From: Saprospirales bacterium GYS_P2D | Lineage (GTDB): Bacteria > Bacteroidota > Bacteroidia > Chitinophagales > Saprospiraceae | Length of the DNA stretch: 64,000 bases | Assembly: GCA_009833045.1 (NCBI GenBank) | Contig: WUUP01000005.1 | Coordinates: 1 to 64,000, forward strand | Direction: 5' to 3' | Shown: positions 29,208 through 39,800 of the stretch, in pieces | Position numbering within the stretch: position 1 is the stretch's first letter | Layout: each line of letters opens with the position of its first letter | Notes under the pieces: model-generated | Databases searched by the model: none | Told to the model about the DNA's origin: nothing | Seen by the model: the letters and a program-made list of their open reading frames with translations, nothing else | Translations under genes and position numbers: made by a program

Positions 29208-29714
29208 ATGTTCAAGATTTTATTACTCTGGTGCACCGTTTTCTTTACAGCGGACAACGTACGACAAAATTATATTCAGAACTATAAAGATCTGGCTATA
29301 GTCGAGATGAATCGTACAGGCATACCTGCCAGTATCAAATTAGCTCAGGCTATATTAGAATCTTCCAGTGGGACTTCTGTATTTGCGACGAGTAGTAATA
29401 ATCATTTTGGTATCAAGTGTAAGACTTATTGGAAAGGCGATAAGTATTATCACAAAGACGATGACCTAAACGACAAGGGAGAATTAATAAAATCATGCTT
29501 TAGATCATATGCCACAGTGGTGGATTCTTATATCGATCATTCTAATTTTATCACACAGAGTCCTACCTATAGCCTCATTTTTCGTCAGGAGAATCAGGAC
29601 TACCGTACTTGGGCAGAGGGTCTCCAGTATTATGGATATGCTACAGATCCTGGATACGCAGCTAAGCTCATCAGTATCATAGAGGCCAATGAGCTCTATG
29701 TCTTTGATAAATAA
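29208..29714 (+). CDS. Exported glucosaminidase (FlgJ/LytG-like)
   Basis: The product is 168 residues: a signal-like N-terminus (MFKILLLWCTVFFTA) then one glucosaminidase domain. The catalytic-site region is PASIKLAQAILESSSG, with the likely catalytic Glu, followed by NNHFGIKCKTYWKG and a YxxYATDPGYAAKLISIIE tail. The enzyme cleaves the N-acetylglucosaminyl bond in peptidoglycan. It has no LysM or other binding domain, unlike its paralogue at 62449-63378, with which it shares most of the domain. It is a single gene, divergent from the aspartoacylase-family gene. Confidence 0.9.
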   Translation: MFKILLLWCTVFFTADNVRQNYIQNYKDLAIVEMNRTGIPASIKLAQAILESSSGTSVFATSSNNHFGIKCKTYWKGDKYYHKDDDLNDKGELIKSCFRSYATVVDSYIDHSNFITQSPTYSLIFRQENQDYRTWAEGLQYYGYATDPGYAAKLISIIEANELYVFDK

Positions 29715-30093
29715 CACATATAAAAAAATCATATTAATTAGAAACTAATATGAAGGCTGTTACGTTTTATTATTAGTCTTGTAGATAGGATGAGCCATAA
29801 TAAACCAATCTCAGAGAAGATAGTAGATATCAGACCTATATAGTTACCTACTTTTTCGGCTTTGTCCTATCTGCTCGACTTTCCTTCCGCCCCTTTATTG
29901 TCCAAAAAACACATATAAATTTTTTATATATTAATATATTAGCTATACTTGTAGCTGATAAGCAATAATTTATCAAAGGCGTATTACCATAATAGCCACC
30001 TACCGACCAAAGTTGAGAATCAATAGAACCTAATGGCTGTGCTATATGCAGCTCTATTATTGGTTTTTTACTTTTTAATAAATTCATCAACAA
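29715..30093. other. Intergenic region before tail-fibre cluster
   Basis: A 379-base AT-rich gap. CATATTA and TAATATG form a short inverted repeat near 29740-29762, without a good T run. No convincing TAnnTTTG box or RNA gene is seen. A short minus-strand open frame at 29848-30093 has no recognisable product and is not called. Confidence 0.5.
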
Positions 30094-33000
30094 ATGAAAG
30101 CTTTACAACTGGTCATTTTTGCCGGTTTGTGCTTATTTACTATCAATACCCTAAAAGCACAGGTCAAAATAGGTGACGCACCGCTAACCATCGGAGACGA
30201 TAGGTGGCTTGAGATTCAACGAGACGGAGTGAGTGAGTTCTTGATTGTGACAGATAGTCTTTATTTCGGTAGGTCTAATAGTCCCAATACAAATACACCC
30301 GCAGATGCTTTAATGCTAAAGCTATACGGGTATGGTTTGAATAATTTCGTGCCATCAGCCGCTGGAGAACAACAATCTACAGCACTTGGAAATGTGTTTT
30401 TAGCACCATCCACTAATGGGGAGGTGCTTGAAGTGCCAATGTCCCTGTCTTTAGTCATCGCAGATTCGACAGTTGCCGACCTGTCCATTACTAATGGTCT
30501 TGACACTTTTGGTAGGGTAAATTTGATGGAGCTAGACTCGATTTTTGCGACTGACAATGACCTGAGGGATTCTATCAGTACCGTCAGGACACTGATCAAT
30601 CAGTCAAATACTGCAGACAGAGATACCATAACAGGTAATGAATATATCGATGAGATCAACGTACTCGGAGACACAGCCATAGAGTTTGTTGAGAATATCT
30701 TAGGAAGATTAGGTGATGTGAACCGGGATACTGTAGATCTAAGCGGTATTCTCGGAGCAAATACCTTCTATCTGTCAGACGGATCATTTGATGAAGATCG
30801 TACAGTTGATGGTGCGACTTTCAATTTGGATTTCAATAATGTTGACACATTCGGAGTTCAGGCCAATGACTTTGTACAGATAGATGGAAATGAAGTAAGC
30901 ATCCAACAAGGAGGTCAAGATGTGATCATGATTAATAGTGACCAAGATGTCAAAATCAGATCATCTATAGATAGTATACTATATGCAAATGGTACTAATG
31001 GCTCCATAAGTTTGGGTGAATATGGAGAAGGTAATTTCGACACTTCAGATTTCGCTTCCATATTAGTAGTAGGGGCCGATGGCCAGATATTAGAGACTAC
31101 CCCGGAGGATATCTTAGGTACTCAAGAAGACAGTACTATTTATACCCATGATGGAACATTGACAGGGGATAGAATTTTAAATGGTACTAATTTGTATGAT
31201 TTAAATTTTGATAGCCTAAGTACTTTTGCGGTAAGAGGGACTGCTACATTCGATATGAATGCAACTAATGTCGAAATGGATGGCACTAACTATACTGCAA
31301 ATTACACTACTTCGACCATCTCAACAGATGCAGGTGATAATACCATACAAAGTACATTAGGAGATATTGTCGTAAGCGCAGCTGATACTTTAGATATGGA
31401 GGGGGCTTTAGTCACGGTAGATGCTACGAGCACTATAGAATTAACATCTACTGGCAATACAGAGATCGCAGCTGATAGTTTAATAGTGAGTGAGGAATTG
31501 AAGTTGGAGGGATACGGCGACTCATTAATAACAGGAACATTTGTTACGTTTTTGGCAGTGGATGATGATGGTGATGTAATAGAAGTTACAGCCGATCAAA
31601 TATTAGGAACGGAAACGGATAGTGTGATCTACCGACATGATGGTACCTTGTCGAGTGATCGTACGTTAACGGGAGCTGGAAATAGCTTGACTTTCACAGG
31701 CGTGGATAGTATGACATTGAGTGGAGTGAATACGACGATAGCAAGTACAGGCGTGCTGGATGTAGATGCACCTACTGTAGATATAGATGGTACGACCTAT
31801 ACGGGAGATTTTGATGACATAACAAGTACAGCCGTGGATAGTAATGTCGTGGCTGGTGCTACTACAGTAATCGGAGGAACTACGGCGGTAGATATAAATG
31901 GAGGTACGGTTACGGTTGATGGAAGCACTATAGAATTAACATCTACTGGCAATACAGAGATCACAGCTGATAGTTTAATAGTGAGTGAGGAATTGAAGTT
32001 GGAGGGATACGGCGACTCATTAATAACAGGAACATTTGTTACGTTTTTGGCAGTGGATGATGATGGTGATGTAATAGAAGTTACAGCCGATCAAATATTA
32101 GGAACGGAAACGGATAGTGTGATCTACCGACATGATGGTACCTTGTCGAGTGATCGTACGTTAACGGGAGCGGGCAATAGCTTGACTTTCACAGGCGTGG
32201 ACAGTATGACATTGAGTGGAGTGAATACGACGATAGCAAGTACAGGAGTGCTTGATGTAGATGCACCTACTGTAGATATAAATGGAACGACTTATACGGG
32301 AGATTTTGCTGATATCATTAGTACGGCTACAGATAGCAATATAATCAGTGGTACAACGGCAGTAGATATAGACGGAGGCAACATCACATTAGATGCGACT
32401 GGTACTACCACACTGACTAGTGTCGGTAATACGAATATAAATGCAGACAGTTTGATAGTATCTCAGGAGTTTAAGCTGGATGCATATGGAGATAGTACAT
32501 ACTTATCGAGCGATTTCGTGACATTCTTAGCTGTTGATGATATAGGGAACGTTATAGAGGTGACTGCCGATCAGATATTAGGTACAGAGACAGATAGTGT
32601 TATTTATCGACATAATGGTACCTTATCGAGTGATCGTACGTTAACGGGAGCTGGCAATAGTTTGACATTCACAGGCGTGGACAGTATGACATTGAGTGGA
32701 GTGAATACGACGATAACAAGTACTGGTACATTGGATGTAGATGCCCCCATTGTAGATATAGATGGAACGACCTATACGGGAGATTTTGCTGATATCATTA
32801 GTACGGCTACAGATAGCAATATAATTAGTGGTACAACGGCAGTAGATATAGATGGAGGCAGTGTCACTATAGATGCTACGGGTACCACTATATTGACTAG
32901 TACAGGTAATACGGATATAAATGCAGACAGTTTAATAGTGAGTGAGGAGTTGAAGCTGGAGGGATACGGCGACTCATTAATAACAGGAACATTTGTTACG

Positions 33001-33687
33001 TTTTTAGCCGTTGATGATGTGGGCAATGTAATAGAGGTAACAGCTGATCAGATATTAGGTACAGAGACAGATAGTGTTATTTATCGACATGATGGTACAT
33101 TGACGGGGCAGAGATTCATGACTATGGATGGTAATGATTTACATTTCGTGGGTGCTACAGATACAACTATTATACATGATGATGCCTCTATCTCGATTGG
33201 TGGACCGACTGTGCGCCAAAATGCAGGAAGTACTGTGATGTTAGATGTATATGGTGATATTTATGCGGTTCAGGTTCATTCAAGTTCGGATAGAAGATTT
33301 AAGAAAAACATTACACCTATCAAAAATGCCATTGGAAAAGTGCAAAGTTTGAATGGTGTAACATATGACTTCAGAACGGAGGAATTTGCAGATCGTAATT
33401 TCACAAGTGAGCATCAAGTAGGATTCATCGCACAAGATGTAGAAAAAGTATTACCTGAGGTAGTCGCTACTGATCAAGACGGGTATAAGTCTGTGGACTA
33501 TGCCAAGATAACAGCACTTCTCAATGAAGCGATCAAAGAGCAACAAGAAGAAATCGAGACGCTAAGATCACAGCTCTCAATATCACAAGCAAATAATACA
33601 GAGATGAAGTCAGAGCTTGCAGATATCAAGGATATGCTCAAAGTGCTAATGAAAACAAATCAGAACAGTAGGAAATTAAGCGAGTAA
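30094..33687 (+). CDS. Tail-fibre-like exported protein with S74 chaperone domain
   Basis: The product is 1197 residues with a signal peptide (FAGLCLFTINTLKAQ) and a QVKIGDAPLTIGDD start shared with the next two genes. The body is a low-complexity beta-strand region rich in Asp, Thr, Val and Gly, likely a trimeric beta helix. It carries near-identical repeats of about 160 residues (31436-33110). Residues 1060-1165 are a Peptidase_S74 intramolecular chaperone (SSDRRFKKN, VGFIAQDVEKVLPEV, YAKITALLNEAIKEQ), followed by a coiled-coil tail. S74 domains cut themselves off after helping trimeric fibres fold. The role is presumably a surface fibre (inference). It ends in a clear terminator. Confidence 0.88.
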   Translation: MKALQLVIFAGLCLFTINTLKAQVKIGDAPLTIGDDRWLEIQRDGVSEFLIVTDSLYFGRSNSPNTNTPADALMLKLYGYGLNNFVPSAAGEQQSTALGNVFLAPSTNGEVLEVPMSLSLVIADSTVADLSITNGLDTFGRVNLMELDSIFATDNDLRDSISTVRTLINQSNTADRDTITGNEYIDEINVLGDTAIEFVENILGRLGDVNRDTVDLSGILGANTFYLSDGSFDEDRTVDGATFNLDFNNVDTFGVQANDFVQIDGNEVSIQQGGQDVIMINSDQDVKIRSSIDSILYANGTNGSISLGEYGEGNFDTSDFASILVVGADGQILETTPEDILGTQEDSTIYTHDGTLTGDRILNGTNLYDLNFDSLSTFAVRGTATFDMNATNVEMDGTNYTANYTTSTISTDAGDNTIQSTLGDIVVSAADTLDMEGALVTVDATSTIELTSTGNTEIAADSLIVSEELKLEGYGDSLITGTFVTFLAVDDDGDVIEVTADQILGTETDSVIYRHDGTLSSDRTLTGAGNSLTFTGVDSMTLSGVNTTIASTGVLDVDAPTVDIDGTTYTGDFDDITSTAVDSNVVAGATTVIGGTTAVDINGGTVTVDGSTIELTSTGNTEITADSLIVSEELKLEGYGDSLITGTFVTFLAVDDDGDVIEVTADQILGTETDSVIYRHDGTLSSDRTLTGAGNSLTFTGVDSMTLSGVNTTIASTGVLDVDAPTVDINGTTYTGDFADIISTATDSNIISGTTAVDIDGGNITLDATGTTTLTSVGNTNINADSLIVSQEFKLDAYGDSTYLSSDFVTFLAVDDIGNVIEVTADQILGTETDSVIYRHNGTLSSDRTLTGAGNSLTFTGVDSMTLSGVNTTITSTGTLDVDAPIVDIDGTTYTGDFADIISTATDSNIISGTTAVDIDGGSVTIDATGTTILTSTGNTDINADSLIVSEELKLEGYGDSLITGTFVTFLAVDDVGNVIEVTADQILGTETDSVIYRHDGTLTGQRFMTMDGNDLHFVGATDTTIIHDDASISIGGPTVRQNAGSTVMLDVYGDIYAVQVHSSSDRRFKKNITPIKNAIGKVQSLNGVTYDFRTEEFADRNFTSEHQVGFIAQDVEKVLPEVVATDQDGYKSVDYAKITALLNEAIKEQQEEIETLRSQLSISQANNTEMKSELADIKDMLKVLMKTNQNSRKLSE
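31436..33110 (+). repeat. Tandem ~480-495 bp in-gene repeats
   Basis: Units start near 31436, 31931, 32408 and 32888 (partial). The lengths are 495, 477 and 480 bp, always a multiple of three. Long stretches such as the TETDSVIYRHDGTLSSDRTL coding segment are almost identical between units. They encode the beta-fibre body of the 1197-residue protein. Confidence 0.9.
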
Positions 33688-33718
33688 GCACTCAAAAGAA
33701 AGCAATTTATAATAACTT

Positions 33719-33751
33719 AAAGGCGGTGGTCGAAAAGATCACCGCCTTCTT
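33719..33751 (+). terminator. Rho-independent terminator
   Basis: AAGGCGGTG pairs with CACCGCCTT around a loop of about 11 bases, followed by CTTTAT. It lies 32 bases after the 1197-residue protein gene. Confidence 0.75.
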
Positions 33752-33983
33752 TATGTGATAAAAGAGACAAAAACACATTAAATATTTTTTTAATATGATA
33801 TTTGTGTTTATCATTGTACCAAGAACACACAACCTAAGCCCTAAAAAGGCTTGAAAACTACGACTAAGGAGCCATTGATTATTTATAATTCGTGGTCTCA
33901 GAACCCCTGAAAAGTTGATGGATAGAACCGAAAGTGCTATTGGAGTGCTTTAACTAATTCTGAAAACTACAAACCATCGACTG

Positions 33984-36620
33984 ATGAAAACTACACGACT
34001 GGTCATCATTTCCGGTCTGTGCCTCCTTTTGTTTAATACTATCAAGGCACAGGTCAAAATCGGCGACAATCCGCTGATCATTTCTGATAATCGTCTTCTT
34101 GAGATAGAAGAGAATGGAGAATATTTTTTAGTCAAGGATACAACGGGTATGACCATTGGTAGGGCAGATGCCTCAAATGATCCATTGATGCTTAAACTCT
34201 TTGGCTACGGCCAAAGTCCAAGTCTCTTTGCTCCAGGAGGGTCAAACGGTAACCAAGATTACTTTATTGGAACCAACTCTTCAGGAGAGCTGTTAGAGTT
34301 TCCCCTAAGCCTTGACCTTACCTCCTTGGGTACTTTAAGCTTAAATAATGGAGACATTAACTTTGGGTCTGTAGATTTGGACACTGTATTCTCTACTAAT
34401 GTGCAGTTGACAGACTCTATTAATACACTTAGAACACTGGTAGCCACCTCTCAAGCGGCTGATGGTGATACTCTTACTGGCAATGAGTGGATAAGTAGTA
34501 TTCAATTAGTTGATGGAGTCGGTGGCACACCAGAAGAGATCGGAACGACCTTGCGATTTACAGAAAATACCACTGGCATTGGTATCACACATACACGAGA
34601 AGTAGATTTAGGGTTCACATTTGCTACTGATGTACAATTAGAAGATACTGCTGCTGTATTACGTGACTATAACTTTTACCTGAATAATAACACTTTTGAC
34701 GACCCAATCCGTACTGCCTCAGGTGGAGGAGTGACTAACCTATCTTTCGATGATTTGAGCGAATTCAATGTGTCGAATACTCCAGAAATAAACCTGAATA
34801 GTACAACTGGTGATGTCAATTTGATTTCTGATGCATCCAATGTTACCTTGACAGCCTCAGATAGTGTGATCGTTGATGCCTCAACTGTAACAATTAACAC
34901 AACAGATGAGACAGAAGTAAACTCTAATGATCTGGATATCAATACTACTAATAGTGTCACAGTAGACGCTACTACTGCAGTCATCACTACCTCAAGTGAT
35001 GTGGATGTAACTGCTGCTAACTTAGATATTAATGTAGGCGGAGGTAATCTCGAAGTAGATGGTAATGTAGTCTTAGAAGATTACGGAGTAGGAAAAACAG
35101 GTAGTGAAGCCTACTTATTGGGTGTAGATGCATCAGGTAATGTTTTAGATGTGAGTCTAGATTCTATCGGTGGTGATGCCGTATTAAGTGCTCCAGTAGA
35201 TCTTGATGAGGATGGTACAGACGAGACAACAGTAGATGCAGCGATCCAAGCGGCTAATAGAGAAATAGACAGCACCATATATAATTACAATGGAACATTG
35301 ACAGGAAATAGGACTCTAACTGGTGGAGGACTTAGTTTGACTTTTGATGATCTTAGTACTGTTGGAGTTACTAATACTGCCACCTTGGATGTGGATGCTA
35401 CTACTGTAGATATGGATGGTACTACTCTTAATGCGGACTATACTACATCAGATATCACCACAACAGGGGACAACACTATTCAAAGTTCGGGAGCAAATGT
35501 GGTTATCAATGCGAACACTACACTCGATATCGATGCACCGACGGTAGACATTGATGCCACGGATCTCACTATTGATGCGACGAATAATGTCGGTGTCTCT
35601 GCCAGTCAAGATGTATCAATATTGGCTAATAATACAGCAACAGTAAGTGCTGCCAGCACTAATACTATAGTAAGTACTGGAGCCAATGTCTCCATCGAGG
35701 GCAACACAAACGTGGATATCAATGCAGTAGATACTGTCAATATCGTGGCAGGTGATAATGTCGCAGTCGATGGAAATATTCAACTTCTGGAGCATGGCGG
35801 AGGAAAAACTGGTAGTGAAGCCTATCTACTTGGTGTGGATGCAGCTGGTAATGTATTAGACGTAAGTCTAGACTCTATCGGTGGTGATGCCGTATTAAGT
35901 GCTCCAGTAGATCTTGATGAGGATGGTACACAAGAGACAACAGTAGATGCAGCGATCCAAGCAGCTAATAGAGAAATAGATAGCACGATATACAACTACG
36001 ATGGTACACTTACAGGAATGAGAGAAATGGATATGAACAACTTCAACTTATATTTTATCAGTGCTGACAATGCCGATACTACGGTCATCACTAATGATGG
36101 TAAAATGGCGATAGGTAGAGGGACAGTCACTCCTGCGCTGATGTCTGGTAGAGAAATCAAGCTGGATGTAAATGGTGATATACTCGCAGTACAAGTACAC
36201 TCGAGCTCAGATAAGAGATTTAAGAAAAATATCGTCACTGTCGGATCAGCACTCGCCAAGGTACAAGCACTAAGAGGTGTCACTTACGACTTCCGAACGG
36301 ATGAATTCGAAAATAGAGATTTCCCAACAGAACGACAGTTAGGCTTTATAGCTCAGGAAGTGGAAGCGGTAATTCCTGAAGTCGTCAAAACTGCAGGGGA
36401 TGGATATAAGTCTGTAGACTACTCTAAATTGACTGCCCTCCTCAATGAGGCAATCAAAGAGCAGCAAGAAATCATCAATCAGCAACAAAAGCTGATCCAG
36501 AAACAAAATATGCAGATATCTGCTATGACCAATAGGACTACGAAACTGGATTCTGAAGTCAGCGATATCAAGAATATTCTGTTAAAATTAACAGAGACAA
36601 ACTCCTCCTATTCAGAATAA
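33984..36620 (+). CDS. Second tail-fibre-like S74 exported protein
   Basis: The product is 878 residues, a paralogue of the 30094-33687 product. It has a signal peptide (ISGLCLLLFNTIKAQ), the same QVKIGDNPL start, and an Asp/Thr/Val-rich beta body (TLDVDATTVDMDGTTL and similar). The S74 chaperone domain lies at about 738-840 (SSDKRFKKNI, LGFIAQEVEAVIPEV, YSKLTALLNEAIKEQ), then a Gln-rich coiled coil. A segment of about 70 residues with KTGSEAYLLGVDASGNVLDV occurs twice, 711 bp apart. Its strong likeness to the upstream gene at both ends and its different middle suggest duplication followed by repeat turnover. It ends in its own terminator. Confidence 0.88.
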   Translation: MKTTRLVIISGLCLLLFNTIKAQVKIGDNPLIISDNRLLEIEENGEYFLVKDTTGMTIGRADASNDPLMLKLFGYGQSPSLFAPGGSNGNQDYFIGTNSSGELLEFPLSLDLTSLGTLSLNNGDINFGSVDLDTVFSTNVQLTDSINTLRTLVATSQAADGDTLTGNEWISSIQLVDGVGGTPEEIGTTLRFTENTTGIGITHTREVDLGFTFATDVQLEDTAAVLRDYNFYLNNNTFDDPIRTASGGGVTNLSFDDLSEFNVSNTPEINLNSTTGDVNLISDASNVTLTASDSVIVDASTVTINTTDETEVNSNDLDINTTNSVTVDATTAVITTSSDVDVTAANLDINVGGGNLEVDGNVVLEDYGVGKTGSEAYLLGVDASGNVLDVSLDSIGGDAVLSAPVDLDEDGTDETTVDAAIQAANREIDSTIYNYNGTLTGNRTLTGGGLSLTFDDLSTVGVTNTATLDVDATTVDMDGTTLNADYTTSDITTTGDNTIQSSGANVVINANTTLDIDAPTVDIDATDLTIDATNNVGVSASQDVSILANNTATVSAASTNTIVSTGANVSIEGNTNVDINAVDTVNIVAGDNVAVDGNIQLLEHGGGKTGSEAYLLGVDAAGNVLDVSLDSIGGDAVLSAPVDLDEDGTQETTVDAAIQAANREIDSTIYNYDGTLTGMREMDMNNFNLYFISADNADTTVITNDGKMAIGRGTVTPALMSGREIKLDVNGDILAVQVHSSSDKRFKKNIVTVGSALAKVQALRGVTYDFRTDEFENRDFPTERQLGFIAQEVEAVIPEVVKTAGDGYKSVDYSKLTALLNEAIKEQQEIINQQQKLIQKQNMQISAMTNRTTKLDSEVSDIKNILLKLTETNSSYSE

Positions 36621-36645
36621 GAAGTGAAATAAACCCCAATAGACA

Positions 36646-36675
36646 AAGGCTCTCTGATTCAGAGGGCCTTTTTTT
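36646..36675 (+). terminator. Rho-independent terminator
   Basis: AAGGCTCTCTG pairs with CAGAGGGCCTT around ATT and is followed by seven Ts. It ends the second S74 gene. Confidence 0.85.
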
Positions 36676-36823
36676 ATGCGTAAGTATGGAAATAGCTGTT
36701 TAATCAAACATTACGAAAAACTATAAATTATGAATTATATATATATTTTTACAAGCTGTTAAACCGTGCCTAATGCCATCTCTATACGGAATGGTAATGT
36801 AGTGCGTAAGAGCGTGCTTGAGA

Positions 36824-39800
36824 ATGTTAAGAATCGTGTTAATTCTATTGGCGTCTATGATGTGCCTGACTAGGGTGGTATCCCAAGTCAAGGTAGGTCT
36901 CAATCCGCTAGTAATAGATGACGCCTCTCTTATAGAAATCGAAAGTACCTCTAAAGGTTTTCTCCCCTCAAGAATGACCTCTGCTCAGCGAGATCTCCAG
37001 CCCTCATGGGAGCAAGGCCATATCATATATAATCTCACAGACTCATGTTTACAAATCTATGATGGCGCCCAATGGGACTGCTTCATCGATGGTATCCTCA
37101 TAGATAGTACGATTTATAAATACGATGGTTCACTATCAGAAGACAGAACGCTGTCTTTGAGTGGATCTAACTTAACATTTTCAGGCACGAACAATGTTAC
37201 TTTTGAATCCTCAGGGGAGCTCGGGATAGGAGCCGCTGCACCAGATGGTCCGCTACATATAGTCGAGACTACAGGTACACCAGCCTCTGCGAGCGACGGA
37301 TCTGTCATCATCGAGCATGGTGATGCAGGAGGAGCGAGCTCCCTTGTGTTCAAAAGCGAATCGGACGAAGGAAACGACTATGGGTATATCCAGTATCAAG
37401 ATGATGGTAGTGGCAACGGTAGCACATCTGAAAACTCTCTCCTCACTATAGGAGTAGGCGATGACGCTCCTGGAGCAGATCAAGACGATATCGCTTTATT
37501 ACCATCGGGTAATGTCGGTATTGGTACGACCACGCCAGCAGCTAAACTTGATGTAGCGACGGGCACAGTGAGATTTAGTACTTATGGATCTGGCACTAAT
37601 ACTGGCGATGGGCTCAGCTATCTGCTCGGAGTGGATGCAGATGGAGATGTCATAGAGGTAGATGCCACATCCATTGGATCTGATGATCAGCAGATAGATT
37701 CTTTAGGATTAGTCGGTACGGAGCTACAGATAGGTATCGAGGATGACGCCATAGGGCTGAGGACGCTTGATTTATCCTCATTACTTGATCATGATTGGTA
37801 TATAGCTAATACGACTAATCAATCCACAAGTATTTCTGATGACATATTCACTTTGGGCAATGTAGGAATAGGGACTAATCAGCCTTTCGCTAAACTACAA
37901 GTATCTACTGAAAACAGCGAGGATATCGCATTTACGAGATTTGATAATAGTGGCTCAGACGATCTTGACTTAGACTTTATCTCTGGACTCGGTACCCCAA
38001 GTGCACCTATTCCACTATCTGGAGCATCTTCAGGTGATCGTATAGCAGGCTTACGATTTAGAGCATATGTAGATCCAGCCTCAGTGGGGTCCGATTTATT
38101 GACAGCTTTTGCGAGGATCGGAGAGATAGCAGCAGAGACAGATGGTACATATTCCGCTACCTCTTCTCCTGGAAAGCTCGTATTCTCCACTACCCCAAAT
38201 GGTGCAAATGCCTCCATAGAGAGAATGACTATCAAAAATGATGGAAAAGTCGGAATAGGAACAGGTCTTCCTGATGAGCTACTACATGTGGCGGGTAATA
38301 TGCGACTTGATGGTGCACTTGAAGATAAGGATGGTCAAGCAGGCACAAATGGCCAAGTGCTGGTCTCTACAATGACAGGTACAGACTGGGTAGATGCATC
38401 GACCATAGATACTGATACTGACAATCAGACTATTGATTCTTTTGCATTGACAGGCAATATTTTAGCTATTTCACTTGAAGATGACGGAGAAGCACCGCTG
38501 ACCGTTGATTTCTCAAGCATCAGTGGTGATAGTGATTGGTTAAAAGTAGGAGGAGGAAAATCAACAAATATTTTAGATACGATATATACCTTCGGAAATG
38601 TTGGGATTAATAGGAACGACCCTCAATATCCTTTACACTTAGATGCTGGAAATGCGAGCAGCGCCGGGCCTTGGGTAGTTTTTGAAGGTGGTGGAAATGT
38701 AAGAGCAAACACAGCATTGCAACTATATGATAAAGGGACAGCAGCAAATAATGAATTAACAATAGAGTTTGCTCATAATCCTAACACATCAACAGCTACA
38801 CCACTTGCCTATATTCGATCTAATACGGTTGGTACTTTTCATGCAAATGGAGCTGATCTTACTTTAGAAACAAAATCGGATCTCACCACTATTAATTTAA
38901 ACCAACTTGTACTCGAAAGTGACGGCGATGTAGGGATCGGGACCAGAGATCCTGCAGCTAAACTTGATGTGGATGGAGGAAGTGTTAGATTTTCTGATTA
39001 TGGTGGAGGCTCTCTAAATACGGGCAACGATACCTATCTCTTAGGTGTAGAGGCAGACGGCGATATAGTAGAGGTAGATGCTACTTCTATAGGCTCAGAT
39101 GATCAGCAGATTGATTCTTTAGCATTGACAGGTACCACACTTGAGATAGGTGTCGAGGATGATGCTAATGGACTTCAGTCGGTTGATCTTGCATTCCTAC
39201 GAGGTGGGAGTATAGATCTCCATGATGACGTAGATGTCACTACGACGACTCCTACAGCAGGAGATATACTCGCTTGGGACGGGGCTAATTTTGTCCCTCA
39301 AGAGACGGATAATGGATACACAATATTCAATGTTTGGGCAGAAGAATCAGCCGCCCTCGATGGAGGAACGGAATGGGCCTACGGTAATGGTGATAACACA
39401 CCACCTGGCCATGGTATTGTGATCCCTGTAGACTGTGAACTATGGGCGATGTCACTTGATCATGAAGATGGTACAAATACGACCGTCGGAGCTATCCAAA
39501 ACAGCACATTGATGGCAGGATATGAAGTGACTACCTCGGGTACAGAGCAAGGCTACAATGTGTTTAGTACTCCGTTAGTTTTTAATGCTGGTGATGTGAT
39601 CAATTTTGAAACTATCTCAGCGACGCCGACAGGCACCTCTGGTCGAGTATCTGCATGGTTTAGGATACGAGCCACTCCGGCATCCAATAGTCTACTCGAA
39701 GATCTGATGGATGTATCTGCATCGAGTATTACTACAGGTCAGATCTTAGTCTATGATGGTGCCAGTTTTGTGCCTGGAGATGATTCAGATGATCAGCAGA

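Noticed and set aside
29848-30093. Minus-strand open frame of 81 codons in the gap before the tail-fibre cluster
   Set aside because: No recognisable domain, no promoter or signal peptide, and its start abuts the ATG of the strong plus-strand gene; most likely chance in AT-rich DNA.
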